Part shown: in pieces, positions 9,653 through 18,344 of the stretch
Numbering within the stretch: position 1 is the first letter of the stretch
Layout of the letters: each line of letters begins with the position of its first letter
NCBI GenBank assembly: GCA_903901975.1
Contig: CAIUTB010000143.1
Span: forward strand, 54,844 to 118,843
Direction of reading: 5' to 3'
Length of the DNA: 64,000 bases
Source: an uncultured Bacteroidales bacterium
Lineage (GTDB): Bacteria; Bacteroidota; Bacteroidia; Bacteroidales; Paludibacteraceae
Position numbers and translations under genes: made by a program
The notes under the pieces: model-generated
Databases searched by the model: none
Told to the model about the DNA's origin: nothing
Seen by the model: only the letters and a program-made list of their open reading frames with translations

Positions 9653-10009
9653 ATGACTTTGCAGGAAGCTCAAAAACAAGTTGACGACTGGATTAAAACT
9701 TATGGTGTCAGATACTTCGGCGAATTGACCAACATGGCCATTTTGACAGAAGAAGTGGGTGAACTGGCACGGGTAATTTCACGTACTTACGGCGAACAAT
9801 CCTTCAAAAAATCGGACAAAGAAGCGAACCTTGCCGACGAAATGGCTGATGTCCTTTGGGTATTGATTTGTATGGCAAATCAAACCGGAGTGGATCTCAC
9901 AGAAGCTTTTGAGAAAAACATGCAAAAGAAAACTGAGCGTGACAATACACGTCATCTGGAGAACGACAAACTCCTGAAATCTGACAACAGTCAGCAGACA
10001 ACAGTCTAA
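9653..10009 (+). CDS. MazG-like nucleotide pyrophosphohydrolase
   Basis: The 118-residue protein is a single MazG domain that hydrolyses (d)NTPs to monophosphate and pyrophosphate, usually for nucleotide-pool cleaning. The metal-binding pattern is EEVGE at residues 33-37 and EMAD at 63-66 within ANLADEMADVLW. Its ATG follows the psd TAA without any gap. The last eight or so residues (DNSQQTTV) are coded by one arm of a repeat that continues into the intergenic space. They are therefore likely a recent C-terminal extension. Substrate preference is not readable. deoC follows 74 bases later. Confidence 0.85.
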   Translation: MTLQEAQKQVDDWIKTYGVRYFGELTNMAILTEEVGELARVISRTYGEQSFKKSDKEANLADEMADVLWVLICMANQTGVDLTEAFEKNMQKKTERDNTRHLENDKLLKSDNSQQTTV

Positions 10010-10067
10010 AAACAAGATATTTTCAATCCAACCCTATACTGTCGACAGTAGTCTGCCGTCAGTAGTC
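9983..10067. repeat. Imperfect inverted repeat spanning the end of mazG
   Basis: Arms at 9983-10006 and 10044-10067 match at 18 of 24 positions as an inverted repeat, with a 37-nt loop. Both arms are built from a short ACAGTC/ACTGAC-like unit. The left arm codes for the last residues of the MazG protein. Confidence 0.7.
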
Positions 10068-10083
10068 TTAAATAAAAAAAAAC

Positions 10084-10962
10084 ATGAGTAAAATAGACGA
10101 GTTATTTAAGCAATACAATTTCAGCCTAAGCGATGACGCTGTAAAACTTAATATTCAGGAAATTCTTTCATCACGTTACGAAGAAAACAGTAATGTGGCT
10201 GTTTATAAACAATGTCTGAGCCAGATAGACCTGACTTCATTAAACGGTACAGACACACACGCTGAAATCATTTCGATGGTGGAAAAAGTGAATGGTTTCA
10301 AAGCTGAATTTCCACATTTACCAAATGTCGGTGCTATTTGTGTATATCCGGCTTTGGTGCCTGTGGTAAAAGCACATCTGACCGAGAACATTGGAATAGC
10401 AGCCGTATCGGCTGGCTTTCCTGCTTCACAAACATTCATTGAAGTAAAAGTGGCCGAAACAGCCATGTGCGTAATGGAAGGCGCTACCGAAATAGATGTC
10501 GTTATATCCATCGGTAAATTCCTTTCGGGAGATTATCTGGAAGTGTATGAGGAATTATCCGAAATTAAAGCAGCTTGTAGGGAGGCACATTTAAAAGTTA
10601 TTCTTGAAACCGGTGCCTTAGTTTCAGCCTCAAATATCAAAAGAGCAGCTATTTTGGCAATGGCTTCGGGTGCTGACTTTATCAAAACTTCAACCGGTAA
10701 AATCCCTGTAGCTGCCACCTTGGAAGCAACCTACGTAATGTGTCAGGCCATAAAAGAATGGCACGAAAAAACAGGCGTAAAAGTAAGTTATAAACCTGCC
10801 GGTGGAATTGTGACTACTGAGGATGCCGTGAAGCATTATACTTTAGTAAAAGAAATTCTAGGAAATGAGTGGTTGAACAACACGATGTTCCGCTTTGGAG
10901 CAAGCCGATTGGCAAACAATTTATTAAGTTCGATAGAAGGAAAAGAACTAAGGTATTTTTGA
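10084..10962 (+). CDS. deoC: Deoxyribose-phosphate aldolase
   Basis: DeoC splits 2-deoxyribose 5-phosphate into glyceraldehyde 3-phosphate and acetaldehyde in nucleoside breakdown. The Schiff-base lysine is Lys201 in FIKTSTGK. The proton-relay Lys is in SYKPAGG near residue 237, and GGIVTTEDA follows. At 292 residues it is longer than the roughly 220-260 residues of E. coli-type or thermophile DeoC, because of an N-terminal helical extension of about 45 residues that Bacteroidota forms share. It follows mazG in the same direction, so the psd-mazG-deoC set may be co-transcribed, though the intervening inverted repeat could reduce read-through. Confidence 0.93.
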   Translation: MSKIDELFKQYNFSLSDDAVKLNIQEILSSRYEENSNVAVYKQCLSQIDLTSLNGTDTHAEIISMVEKVNGFKAEFPHLPNVGAICVYPALVPVVKAHLTENIGIAAVSAGFPASQTFIEVKVAETAMCVMEGATEIDVVISIGKFLSGDYLEVYEELSEIKAACREAHLKVILETGALVSASNIKRAAILAMASGADFIKTSTGKIPVAATLEATYVMCQAIKEWHEKTGVKVSYKPAGGIVTTEDAVKHYTLVKEILGNEWLNNTMFRFGASRLANNLLSSIEGKELRYF

Positions 10963-11054
10963 TTTATAAATTAGAGATTTATGATTGGATTATTGTCTGA
11001 TTTAGTTCGTTTGTACTTTCAATTGCAAATTGTACTTCCTAAAATTGTATTCCT

Positions 11055-12029
11055 TTAAAAAACTCTGTTTGCAGCATATTCAGCACACAAAATAAGCGAT
11101 TTCTTCACATCGCTATCGGCAAAGTCATTGAGTTCCTCAATGGCTTTGTTTTTGAATGTTTCCATTTGAGCCAAAGCATATTCTACACCCCCATTTTTTA
11201 TGGCAAATTGAGTGATAGTCTGAATATTTTCAGTAGAAAAATCTTTGTTTAGCAACCAACTCAACACTTGATCTTTTTCTGCTCCGGTTGAATTCAATAC
11301 TGCATAAATCAAGGGTAATGTTACTTTCCCATCGCGTATATCATTGCCGGTAGGTTTGCCAATATTTATATCATCCTGATAATCAAATATATCATCCTTT
11401 ATCTGGAAACAAATTCCCAAATATTCGCCAAAATTGCGAAGGTGCTGTAAAGCTTCTTCATTTGCATTGACTGATAAACCTCCCACTTCAGAGCAAGTCG
11501 AGAACAATAAAGCTGTTTTTTTACGTATAATCGTAAAATAATTAGATTCCGTTTTCTCTGAAAATTGAGCATTTACCAACTGAAGTAATTCTCCATCGGA
11601 AAGTTGCATGCCAATCTGCGCTATAGCTTTTAAAATCCGGAGATTATCGGTGCGAGCTGCACTACCCAAGGATTTTGATAAAATATAATCGCCCGAAAGA
11701 ATGGCTATTTTGTTGGTCCAACGAGCATTTACGGAGGGTTTGCCCCGACGTTCGAGCGTATCGTCAACTACATCATCGTGAATCAAACTGGCAGTATGCA
11801 AAAGTTCCAGTGAGATGGCACCATCGATGGTTGTCTCATTTACACTTCCACACAATTTTGCTGACAAAATAACCAACATGGGTCTGAGCTGTTTTCCACT
11901 CTTCTGCAACACATAATCATTCACGCTCAGGAGCAGCGGATTGTCTGTGCTTAGTGATAATGCAAATGTTTTATCAAACAAATGCATTTCATCGAGAATC
12001 GGGATTTTAATGATATCTATAAAGCTCAT
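11055..12029 (-). CDS. Trans-polyprenyl diphosphate synthase (octaprenyl/menaquinone side-chain type)
   Basis: The family adds isopentenyl diphosphate units to allylic diphosphates to make the quinone side chain. The 324-residue all-helical protein has both aspartate-rich motifs: DDVVD at 85-89 (followed by RRG at 94-96) and DDIFD at 212-216. GKQLRP at 45-50 binds isopentenyl diphosphate. In an organism with KOR and cytochrome bd the likely product feeds menaquinone, but chain length is not certain from sequence. The gene is convergent with deoC and divergent from polA. A -7-like TACTTTTG lies on the reverse strand at 12056-12063. Confidence 0.88.
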   Translation of the reverse strand: MSFIDIIKIPILDEMHLFDKTFALSLSTDNPLLLSVNDYVLQKSGKQLRPMLVILSAKLCGSVNETTIDGAISLELLHTASLIHDDVVDDTLERRGKPSVNARWTNKIAILSGDYILSKSLGSAARTDNLRILKAIAQIGMQLSDGELLQLVNAQFSEKTESNYFTIIRKKTALLFSTCSEVGGLSVNANEEALQHLRNFGEYLGICFQIKDDIFDYQDDINIGKPTGNDIRDGKVTLPLIYAVLNSTGAEKDQVLSWLLNKDFSTENIQTITQFAIKNGGVEYALAQMETFKNKAIEELNDFADSDVKKSLILCAEYAANRVF

Positions 12030-12212
12030 TTAAGCACTTGTCAAATTGTGCGATACAAAAGTAAACAATTTTGCCGTTTGATTAACCCTTTGTATTTATT
12101 TCTGTGTTTTTTTTAATTACTTTTACAGTCAAATACAAATCTATTATCAAACACTCCGAATAATTCTTTTGTTTTCACAAAATAAAATTATTCTAACTCA
12201 ACTGCTTTTTTC

Positions 12213-15065
12213 ATGAAAAAACTCTTTTTAATTGATGCTTATGCTATAATTTACCGCGCATATTATGCTTTTATACGTAATCCACGGATAAATTCAAAGG
12301 GATTGAACACTTCTGCTATTTTTGGCTTTGTTAACACACTCGAAGATGTGTTGAGGCGTGAAAAACCGACCCACATAGCTGTTGCATTCGATCCAAAAGG
12401 AAAAACTTTTCGTCACGAAGCGTATGAACTATACAAAGCACAGCGCGAAGCCACTCCCGAAGATATTCGGTTGGCAGTTCCAATTATTAAAAACCTGATT
12501 AAAGCCTATAATATTCCGGCACTCGAAGTTCCGGGTTATGAAGCCGACGATGTAATTGGAACTATGGCAAAAAAAGCAGAACAAGCAGGTTTCGAGGTAT
12601 TTATGCTTACACCTGATAAAGATTACGGACAATTGGTTTCGGAACATATTTTCATGTACCGCCCCAAACATACCGGTGGATTTGAAGTGATGGGTCCCGA
12701 TGAAGTAAAAAACAAGTACGAACTGGACAGTCACGAACAGGTTATTGATTTACTCGGTTTAATGGGCGATGCGTCTGATAATATTCCAGGCTGTCCCGGA
12801 GTGGGTGAAAAAACGGCTGTGAAATTGCTAAAAGAATTTGGAAGTATCGATGTATTACTGCAACGAACCGACGAATTGAAAGGCGCTTTAAAAACAAAAA
12901 TCGAAGAAAATAAAGAACAAATTATTTTTTCACGGTTTTTGGCAACCATTAAAATTGATGTTCCTGTGGATTTTGACGAGAAAAGTCTTGAACTAGAACC
13001 ACGCAACGAACCCGAACTGAAAGCCTTATTTGACGAATTGGAATTCCGGACTATGTCTTCCAAAATTACTACAAATCCATTTACTTCACTCCCACCCGAC
13101 CAACCACAAAATACGATAACCTTTGCTAGACCAAAATCACCAGTGGGGCAAATGTCTTTATTTGATGAACCTGAAACCGAGGAACAAACTGAAGCAAAAA
13201 CAACAAAACCGGTAGTTCAGACAATCCAGCAAGTCGACGAAAATTTCACAGGCCTACGATCCATCCAGAATACGCCGCACAATTATATATTAGTTGATAC
13301 TAAAGTGAAACGTTCCGATTTAGTATCGAAATTATTTATGCAAAAGTCATTTTGCTTCGATACTGAAACCACCGGATTGGATATGTTTTTATCCGATCTA
13401 GTGGGAATGTCGTTCTGTTTCAAAGAAGGTGAGGCTTATTACGTTTCGCTTCCGGCTGATAAAACGGAAGCAACAGAAGTTCTGCGCGAATTTAAAGTGG
13501 TTTTCGAAAGCGAACAGATTGAAAAAATCGGACAAAATATCAAGTTCGACCTCCTTATGCTCGCTCAATATGGCATTCAGTTGAAAGGAAAATTCTTTGA
13601 TACTATGATTGCACATTATCTGGTACAGCCCGAGTTGCGACATGGAATGGATTATCTGGCTGAGATTTACCTGAAATACCGTACCATTCATTACGAAGAT
13701 CTGGTTGGTGCAAAAGGCAAAAATCAAATTGATATTCGTTTTGTAGATTTAGATTTATTGTGTAATTATGCGGCCGAAGATGCCGATGTAACATTCCGTT
13801 TGAAACAAATTCTTGAAAAAGAACTCAAAGAAAATGCCCTGGAAAATCTATTCTACGAAATAGAAATGCCATTACTCAAAGTACTTGCCATTATGGAACG
13901 AACCGGAGTGCGCATCGACAGCGAAGCCTTGCGCCAAAGTTCGGAAATTCTGACACAAGATATGCTCAGTCTGGAAAAAGAAATCCATACCATTGCCGGA
14001 TTTGAATTCAATGTTTCGTCACCGGCACAGGTTGGAGAAATACTTTTCGACAGATTAAAACTCGACGACAAAGCCAAGAAAACCAAAACAGGACAATATT
14101 CAACCGCCGAAGATGTATTAGAAAAAATACGTTCAAAACACCCGATTATCGGCAAAATTTTAGATTATCGTGGTTTGAAAAAATTGTTGAGTACCTATAT
14201 AGATGCACTTCCATTGTTAATCAGTCCGGTAACAGGCAAAGTACATACTTCCTACAATCAAACTGTAGCAGCTACGGGTCGTCTCAGTTCTACTAATCCC
14301 AACCTGCAAAACATCCCGATTCGCGATGCGCAAGGCAAGGAAATCCGCAAAGCCTTTATTCCAGACGATGGAGGTTTGTTTCTAAGTGCCGACTATTCTC
14401 AAATCGAATTACGGATCATGGCTCACCTGAGTGGCGACAAAAATATGCTCGATGCTTTCAACAGCGGACTTGACATTCATACCGCTACAGCTGCTAAAAT
14501 TTACAAAATCCCTTTGGAAGAAGTTACAACGGATATGCGTCGAAAAGCCAAAACTGCTAATTTTGGTATAATCTACGGCATTTCCGTTTTCGGTTTATCC
14601 GACCGGTTAGCTATTCCTCGGGCTGAAGCCAAAGAACTGATTGAAGGTTATTTTGCCACGTATTCCGATGTAAAAAAATATATGGATAATGCCATTCAGA
14701 AAGCTAAAGAAATGGGTTATGTAGAAACCATTTTCGGACGGAAACGCTTTTTGGCAGATATTAATTCCCAAAATAGCATTGTGCGTGGATATGCAGAACG
14801 CAATGCCATCAATGCACCTATTCAGGGTTCAGCTGCCGACATTATTAAAATAGCTATGGTACACATTCAAGCACGGTTTGAAGCAGAAAAACTACAAACT
14901 AAAATGACTATGCAGGTTCACGATGAATTAAACTTTACTGTTCCAACTGCCGAAATTGAAGCAGTTAAAAAGCTAGTAGTGGAGGAAATGGAAAAGGCTA
15001 TTCAACTTCAGGTGCCACTTATTGCCGATTGTGGCATTGGAGCAAACTGGTTGGAAGCACATTAA
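12213..15065 (+). CDS. polA: DNA polymerase I
   Basis: PolA fills gaps and removes primers in replication and repair. The 950-residue protein holds all three domains: a 5' nuclease (about 1-290, starting LFLIDAYAIIYRAYYAF), a 3'-5' exonuclease (about 360-545) and the family A polymerase (about 570-950). The exonuclease acidic residues are intact in FDTETTGLD (382) and in NYAAEDADVTF, so proofreading is expected. Polymerase motif A is SADYSQIELR near 725, motif B RRKAKTANFGIIYG near 776 and motif C QVHDELNF near 901. A linker near 290-340 is variable and acidic. It is transcribed alone. Confidence 0.97.
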   Translation: MKKLFLIDAYAIIYRAYYAFIRNPRINSKGLNTSAIFGFVNTLEDVLRREKPTHIAVAFDPKGKTFRHEAYELYKAQREATPEDIRLAVPIIKNLIKAYNIPALEVPGYEADDVIGTMAKKAEQAGFEVFMLTPDKDYGQLVSEHIFMYRPKHTGGFEVMGPDEVKNKYELDSHEQVIDLLGLMGDASDNIPGCPGVGEKTAVKLLKEFGSIDVLLQRTDELKGALKTKIEENKEQIIFSRFLATIKIDVPVDFDEKSLELEPRNEPELKALFDELEFRTMSSKITTNPFTSLPPDQPQNTITFARPKSPVGQMSLFDEPETEEQTEAKTTKPVVQTIQQVDENFTGLRSIQNTPHNYILVDTKVKRSDLVSKLFMQKSFCFDTETTGLDMFLSDLVGMSFCFKEGEAYYVSLPADKTEATEVLREFKVVFESEQIEKIGQNIKFDLLMLAQYGIQLKGKFFDTMIAHYLVQPELRHGMDYLAEIYLKYRTIHYEDLVGAKGKNQIDIRFVDLDLLCNYAAEDADVTFRLKQILEKELKENALENLFYEIEMPLLKVLAIMERTGVRIDSEALRQSSEILTQDMLSLEKEIHTIAGFEFNVSSPAQVGEILFDRLKLDDKAKKTKTGQYSTAEDVLEKIRSKHPIIGKILDYRGLKKLLSTYIDALPLLISPVTGKVHTSYNQTVAATGRLSSTNPNLQNIPIRDAQGKEIRKAFIPDDGGLFLSADYSQIELRIMAHLSGDKNMLDAFNSGLDIHTATAAKIYKIPLEEVTTDMRRKAKTANFGIIYGISVFGLSDRLAIPRAEAKELIEGYFATYSDVKKYMDNAIQKAKEMGYVETIFGRKRFLADINSQNSIVRGYAERNAINAPIQGSAADIIKIAMVHIQARFEAEKLQTKMTMQVHDELNFTVPTAEIEAVKKLVVEEMEKAIQLQVPLIADCGIGANWLEAH

Positions 15066-15420
15066 CTTTTTCATTTGTAAGTTAGTGAATTAATAAATTG
15101 AGCCTTTTCAACTTAAATAGATTTTATCTAAATTTCTTTTAGTAATAACATAAAATCTCTTTGATAATTACAATTCGTAACTTTTCCAACACAATTAACT
15201 CAAAATTCATCTTCAAACTACTGGAATATTGGAAGTTATCTTAATTACAGAAATTATTCTTTAATGGCTAGTTTTCAGACAATTAACCACATATAATTAA
15301 ATTAATAATTTTTAATAATGCTATTTTTCTTTAATTCATTTGTTTGATATTCTGATATTTAGCTATAATTGAATAATAATATATTGACAATTTAATTCAT
15401 ATTAGTTCTAAATTAGAGTT

Positions 15421-15449
15421 ATGAATACTACAAAAGTGATAGCATTCAT
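15421..15449. promoter_or_regulatory. Operator-like inverted repeat, site 1 (rrf2 promoter)
   Basis: Ten-base arms (ATGAATACTA and TAGCATTCAT, one mismatch) flank a 9-bp spacer. The 21-bp core at 15425-15445 matches two further copies upstream of yceI. It covers the -33/spacer region of the candidate rrf2 promoter, which fits repression. The binding protein is inferred to be the Rrf2 regulator encoded 40 bases downstream. Confidence 0.65.
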
Positions 15450-15460
15450 GAAATTTCCAA

Positions 15461-15468
15461 TACATTTG
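15461..15468 (+). promoter_or_regulatory. Candidate -7 box of rrf2
   Basis: TACATTTG matches TAnnTTTG and lies 20 bases before the start codon. The expected -33 position falls inside operator site 1. Confidence 0.5.
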
Positions 15469-15488
15469 CTGAAATTTTTCTTTAATCG

Positions 15489-15941
15489 ATGAGAATCAAC
15501 TCTAAAATACGCTACGGTTTACGCACTATCATTGAGATTGCGAACCACACTGATCCAAACGGTGTGTTGCAAAAAGATATAGCTAAAAACCAGCATATTT
15601 CGTTGAAATACTTGGATAGTATTATCTCATCGTTGAAAATTAAAGGTTTGGTTGCAAATTCAAAAGGACGTGGCAGTGGCTACATTTTGACCCGTGAGCC
15701 CAAAGACATTAGCATGTTGGACATTTACACTGCCTTTGAACAAATCATTGTTGTGGAGTGTATTAACAATATGGGCCTTTGCGACCGGAATTCACACAAT
15801 TGCAAAGCTCAGAATTACTGGATGGAATTTAATATTGAATTCCGTAAAATTTTACTGAGAAAAACATTGGCACAGGTTTTACAGGAAACACATTATGAAT
15901 GTAATGATGCCCTGATTGAAATGCCTATAATTAGTGCCTGA
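15489..15941 (+). CDS. Rrf2-family transcriptional regulator with three-cysteine (probable Fe-S) motif
   Basis: The 150-residue protein has the Rrf2 winged helix at residues 1-70 (MRINSKIRYGLRTIIEIA and the HISLKYLDSIISSLK recognition region, then the GRGSGYILTR wing). Cysteines 91, 98 and 105 form CX6CX6C, close to the CX5CX5C of IscR. A [2Fe-2S] or [4Fe-4S] sensor is therefore likely. Rrf2 members respond to cluster status, nitric oxide, iron or redox. Which one applies here is not known. An inverted repeat at its promoter recurs twice before the downstream yceI gene, so it probably controls itself and the yceI-barrel pair. Confidence 0.88.
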   Translation: MRINSKIRYGLRTIIEIANHTDPNGVLQKDIAKNQHISLKYLDSIISSLKIKGLVANSKGRGSGYILTREPKDISMLDIYTAFEQIIVVECINNMGLCDRNSHNCKAQNYWMEFNIEFRKILLRKTLAQVLQETHYECNDALIEMPIISA

Positions 15942-15964
15942 TTTTGTATTTTTTTTGTTAAACA

Positions 15965-15985
15965 ATGCTACCAATGTGATAGCAT
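15965..15985. promoter_or_regulatory. Operator-like inverted repeat, site 2 (upstream of yceI)
   Basis: Perfect 6-base arms (ATGCTA and TAGCAT) flank a 9-bp spacer. It agrees with site 1 at 18 of 21 positions, including CTAC and GTGATAGCAT. Confidence 0.65.
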
Positions 15986-16040
15986 ATATAATATAAATAG
16001 AAAATAAATTCAACTATAATAGATATTTTTTTCTCGTTAA

Positions 16041-16061
16041 ATACTACTAAAACTATAGCAT
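16041..16061. promoter_or_regulatory. Operator-like inverted repeat, site 3 (upstream of yceI)
   Basis: ATACTA and TAGCAT flank the same 9-bp spacer length, 76 bp centre-to-centre from site 2 and 33 bases before the yceI start codon. It carries the same arm mismatch as site 1. Confidence 0.6.
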
Positions 16062-16093
16062 ATATTATTAATAAAAATTCATTAAAATCAATT

Positions 16094-16678
16094 ATGACAA
16101 AGAGAATCTTTTTACTCCCGATTATTCTGCTTACAATCAGCTTCATGTCGGGAAATGCAGTACAGGCACAAAGTCTTAAATTAAACCAAAAGACTTTCAA
16201 TATGAGTATTAATGGTACAACTAATGTACACAATTTTGAAACTAAAGTAACTCAGGCAGGTGGTGACTTAGTAATATCTGACAAGAAAGTACAATCATTT
16301 TCAGTTGAAATTCCTGTAAAAGGTATTAAAAGCAACGAAAAACTGATGGACACAAAAACGTATGAAGCTTTTGATGCAGACAAGAATCCAAGAATCACTT
16401 TTAAATCTACCGATGTAAATTCATTGAAAGTCGACGGAAGTGACATCAATGTAAGTGTAACCGGAAATATGACGATTGCAGGTGTAACCAGAAAGGTAAC
16501 TATAATTGCTGCTGGTAAAACTGTAAAACCGGGTGTATATGAATTTAAAGGCAGTATTCCTGTAAAAATGACAGATTATAAAATGAAGCCACCTACCGCA
16601 ATGTTGGGTGTAATGAAAGTAGGTGATGATATCAAACTCAAATTTGATGTGACTTTCGAAGGAGCTGCAATAAACTAA
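16094..16678 (+). CDS. YceI-family periplasmic lipocalin-like protein
   Basis: The 194-residue product starts with a signal peptide (about residues 1-25, ending NAVQA) followed by one YceI domain. Typical segments are TNVHNFETKV, FSVEIPVKGIKS, NPRITFKSTDV and VTGNMTIAGVTRKVTI. YceI proteins form a small barrel that binds isoprenoid-type lipids such as polyprenyl-quinone precursors. Several are stress-induced. Two operator copies lie in the 150 bases upstream, pointing to control by the adjacent Rrf2 protein. The outer-membrane barrel gene follows 65 bases downstream, with no terminator between. Confidence 0.9.
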   Translation: MTKRIFLLPIILLTISFMSGNAVQAQSLKLNQKTFNMSINGTTNVHNFETKVTQAGGDLVISDKKVQSFSVEIPVKGIKSNEKLMDTKTYEAFDADKNPRITFKSTDVNSLKVDGSDINVSVTGNMTIAGVTRKVTIIAAGKTVKPGVYEFKGSIPVKMTDYKMKPPTAMLGVMKVGDDIKLKFDVTFEGAAIN

Positions 16679-16743
16679 ATTTGAAAAGTAATTTTTGCTA
16701 ACAATAAATATAATAAACAATTATCCACAAAAACAAAAACAAA

Positions 16744-18108
16744 ATGAAGAAATTAATTTTAACTTTTTCTGCTGCTATAATGTTATGCAGCACAATGTTT
16801 GCACAACTTCGTGCTACAGATCAGACTGGTGTTAACGTGTTTGAAACTCCAAAAACTGATGTTCAGTTTACATGTCCAAAAGTAGAATTTGGCGGTTCAA
16901 TTTCAATGCCATATATCGCATTGACAAATAGCAATGCTGTGACTAATCAAGATCCTACAAAAAACACCCAGGCATTATTCAAAAACTCTCCAAACTTTGC
17001 TTTATCAATGGCTAATTTGAACATCAATAGTTATTTGGCAGATGGAGTTACATTACAGGTAAGTTTATACCTTGCTTCAAAACATCACAATGAAACATGG
17101 GTAAAAGGTGGTTATGTTCAATTTGACAAAGTTCCGTTTATTAAACTGGATCTGTTGGATCAGATTATGAAATATACTACCATTAAAGTTGGTCAAATGG
17201 ACGTAAACTACGGTGATGCTCACTACCGTCGTTCAGATGGTGGTTGTTCAATCTATAACCCATTTATGGAGAACTACATTATGGACGAATTTGCGACTGA
17301 AATTGGTGCAGAAGCAGATGTAAACTACAATGGAATTATTGGTGTTGTTGGTGTAACCAATGGAAATTTGAACCCAAGTTTGGCTTATATAGACACTACT
17401 GCAGCTGCTTTCAAATATTCAAACGGACTTCACAATCCATCATTTTTAGCTAAATTGGGTTACGACAAGCAATTAACTGATAAGTTCCGCGCTCGTATAA
17501 CCGGTTCTGTTTATACAACTTCTGGTGCATTATCAAACACCTTGTTTGGTGGTGACCGTACAGGTTCTAACTACTCTGCAATTATGTATAATGCCGGTCC
17601 TGGAACAGGAACTGCATTTGGGGGTCGTTTCAACCCAGGTTTAACAGATAAATTGACTACTGTAATGGGTAACTTATTCCTTAAATACAAAGTATTGGAT
17701 AATCTTGCTGTAGAATCATTTACTACAATCGAATCAGCAAAAGGACGTACTACTGCTGAAGCTACTGAACGTAGCGCAAGTCAATTTGCAGAAGATTTTA
17801 TTATTCGCTTTGGTAAAGCTGAAAACTTCTTCTTGGGTGCTCGTTATAATACTGTTACTGCTGATGTAGCTGCTGCAGCAGGCGCTACAGGTTCGACTAT
17901 AGCATCCACAACTATTCTTGCTCCTGCTACTGCCTATTCAATTGGAATCAGTCGCCTAGCAATAAGTGGTGGTTGGTATGTAACTAAAAACATTATGGCT
18001 AAAGTGGAGTATTCGAACCAAAAATATAGTGGCGTTCCTAACGTAAACACCATTTTGAATGGTTATGAATTCCATGGATTAAGTGCAGAAGCTGTGATTT
18101 CTTTCTAA
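16744..18108 (+). CDS. Outer-membrane beta-barrel protein (porin-like), function unknown
   Basis: The 454-residue protein has a signal peptide (residues 1-21, ending TMFAQ) and alternating amphipathic strands throughout, finishing in the aromatic strand LSAEAVISF. That end is typical of BamA-inserted barrels. The pattern (VKVGQMDVNYGDAHYRRSD, then ATEIGAEADVNY) resembles phosphate-selective-porin-like or DUF-type barrels, but I cannot name a family. It follows yceI in the same direction and ends at a strong terminator. A shared transport or envelope-stress role with YceI is inferred. An Ala/Thr/Gly-rich stretch near residues 375-395 looks like a surface loop. Confidence 0.75.
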   Translation: MKKLILTFSAAIMLCSTMFAQLRATDQTGVNVFETPKTDVQFTCPKVEFGGSISMPYIALTNSNAVTNQDPTKNTQALFKNSPNFALSMANLNINSYLADGVTLQVSLYLASKHHNETWVKGGYVQFDKVPFIKLDLLDQIMKYTTIKVGQMDVNYGDAHYRRSDGGCSIYNPFMENYIMDEFATEIGAEADVNYNGIIGVVGVTNGNLNPSLAYIDTTAAAFKYSNGLHNPSFLAKLGYDKQLTDKFRARITGSVYTTSGALSNTLFGGDRTGSNYSAIMYNAGPGTGTAFGGRFNPGLTDKLTTVMGNLFLKYKVLDNLAVESFTTIESAKGRTTAEATERSASQFAEDFIIRFGKAENFFLGARYNTVTADVAAAAGATGSTIASTTILAPATAYSIGISRLAISGGWYVTKNIMAKVEYSNQKYSGVPNVNTILNGYEFHGLSAEAVISF

Positions 18109-18130
18109 GAAAAGCTTTTCAATATAAATT

Positions 18131-18164
18131 AAAAGCCGGTAAGTTAAACTTACCGGCTTTTTTG
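18131..18164 (+). terminator. Rho-independent terminator after the yceI-barrel unit
   Basis: A 14-bp perfect stem (18131-18144 with 18148-18161) with a 3-nt loop continues into T residues. Confidence 0.9.
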
Positions 18165-18262
18165 TGTGAAATTATTCAGGTTTACTAACTTATACCGATT
18201 GTACAAACACTATAGCCCAATTTCGACTTCGTCTTATCGTTCTTATTTGTTTAAGTCGTCAT

Positions 18263-18319
18263 TACCAACAGTAGGTATATAAAATGAGTGTGGGTCATAT
18301 TATAAGTCTACTGTTGGTA
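18263..18319. repeat. 12-bp perfect inverted repeat with 33-nt loop
   Basis: TACCAACAGTAG at 18263-18274 pairs with CTACTGTTGGTA at 18308-18319, followed by TTTTTA. It lies between two terminators with no gene. It could be a second terminator, a small RNA end or a remnant element. Confidence 0.6.
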
Positions 18320-18344
18320 TTTTTAATATTGATTCAGCCTGATG

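Larger units (their letters stand above)
15066..15488. other. AT-rich intergenic region between polA and rrf2
   Basis: This 423-base stretch has no supported gene. It holds the rrf2 operator (15421-15449) and a -7 box at 15461-15468. A half-site-like ATGCTA lies near 15316. I see no clear terminator for polA. Confidence 0.7.

Noticed and set aside
15958..16233. 91-codon minus-strand hydrophobic frame opposite yceI
   Set aside because: It runs through two operator copies and the yceI signal-peptide codons; hydrophobicity is a by-product of the T-rich strand.
17884..17903. Fourth Rrf2 operator inside the barrel gene
   Set aside because: It shares TATAGCAT and CTAC but with wrong spacing, so it is not the same site.
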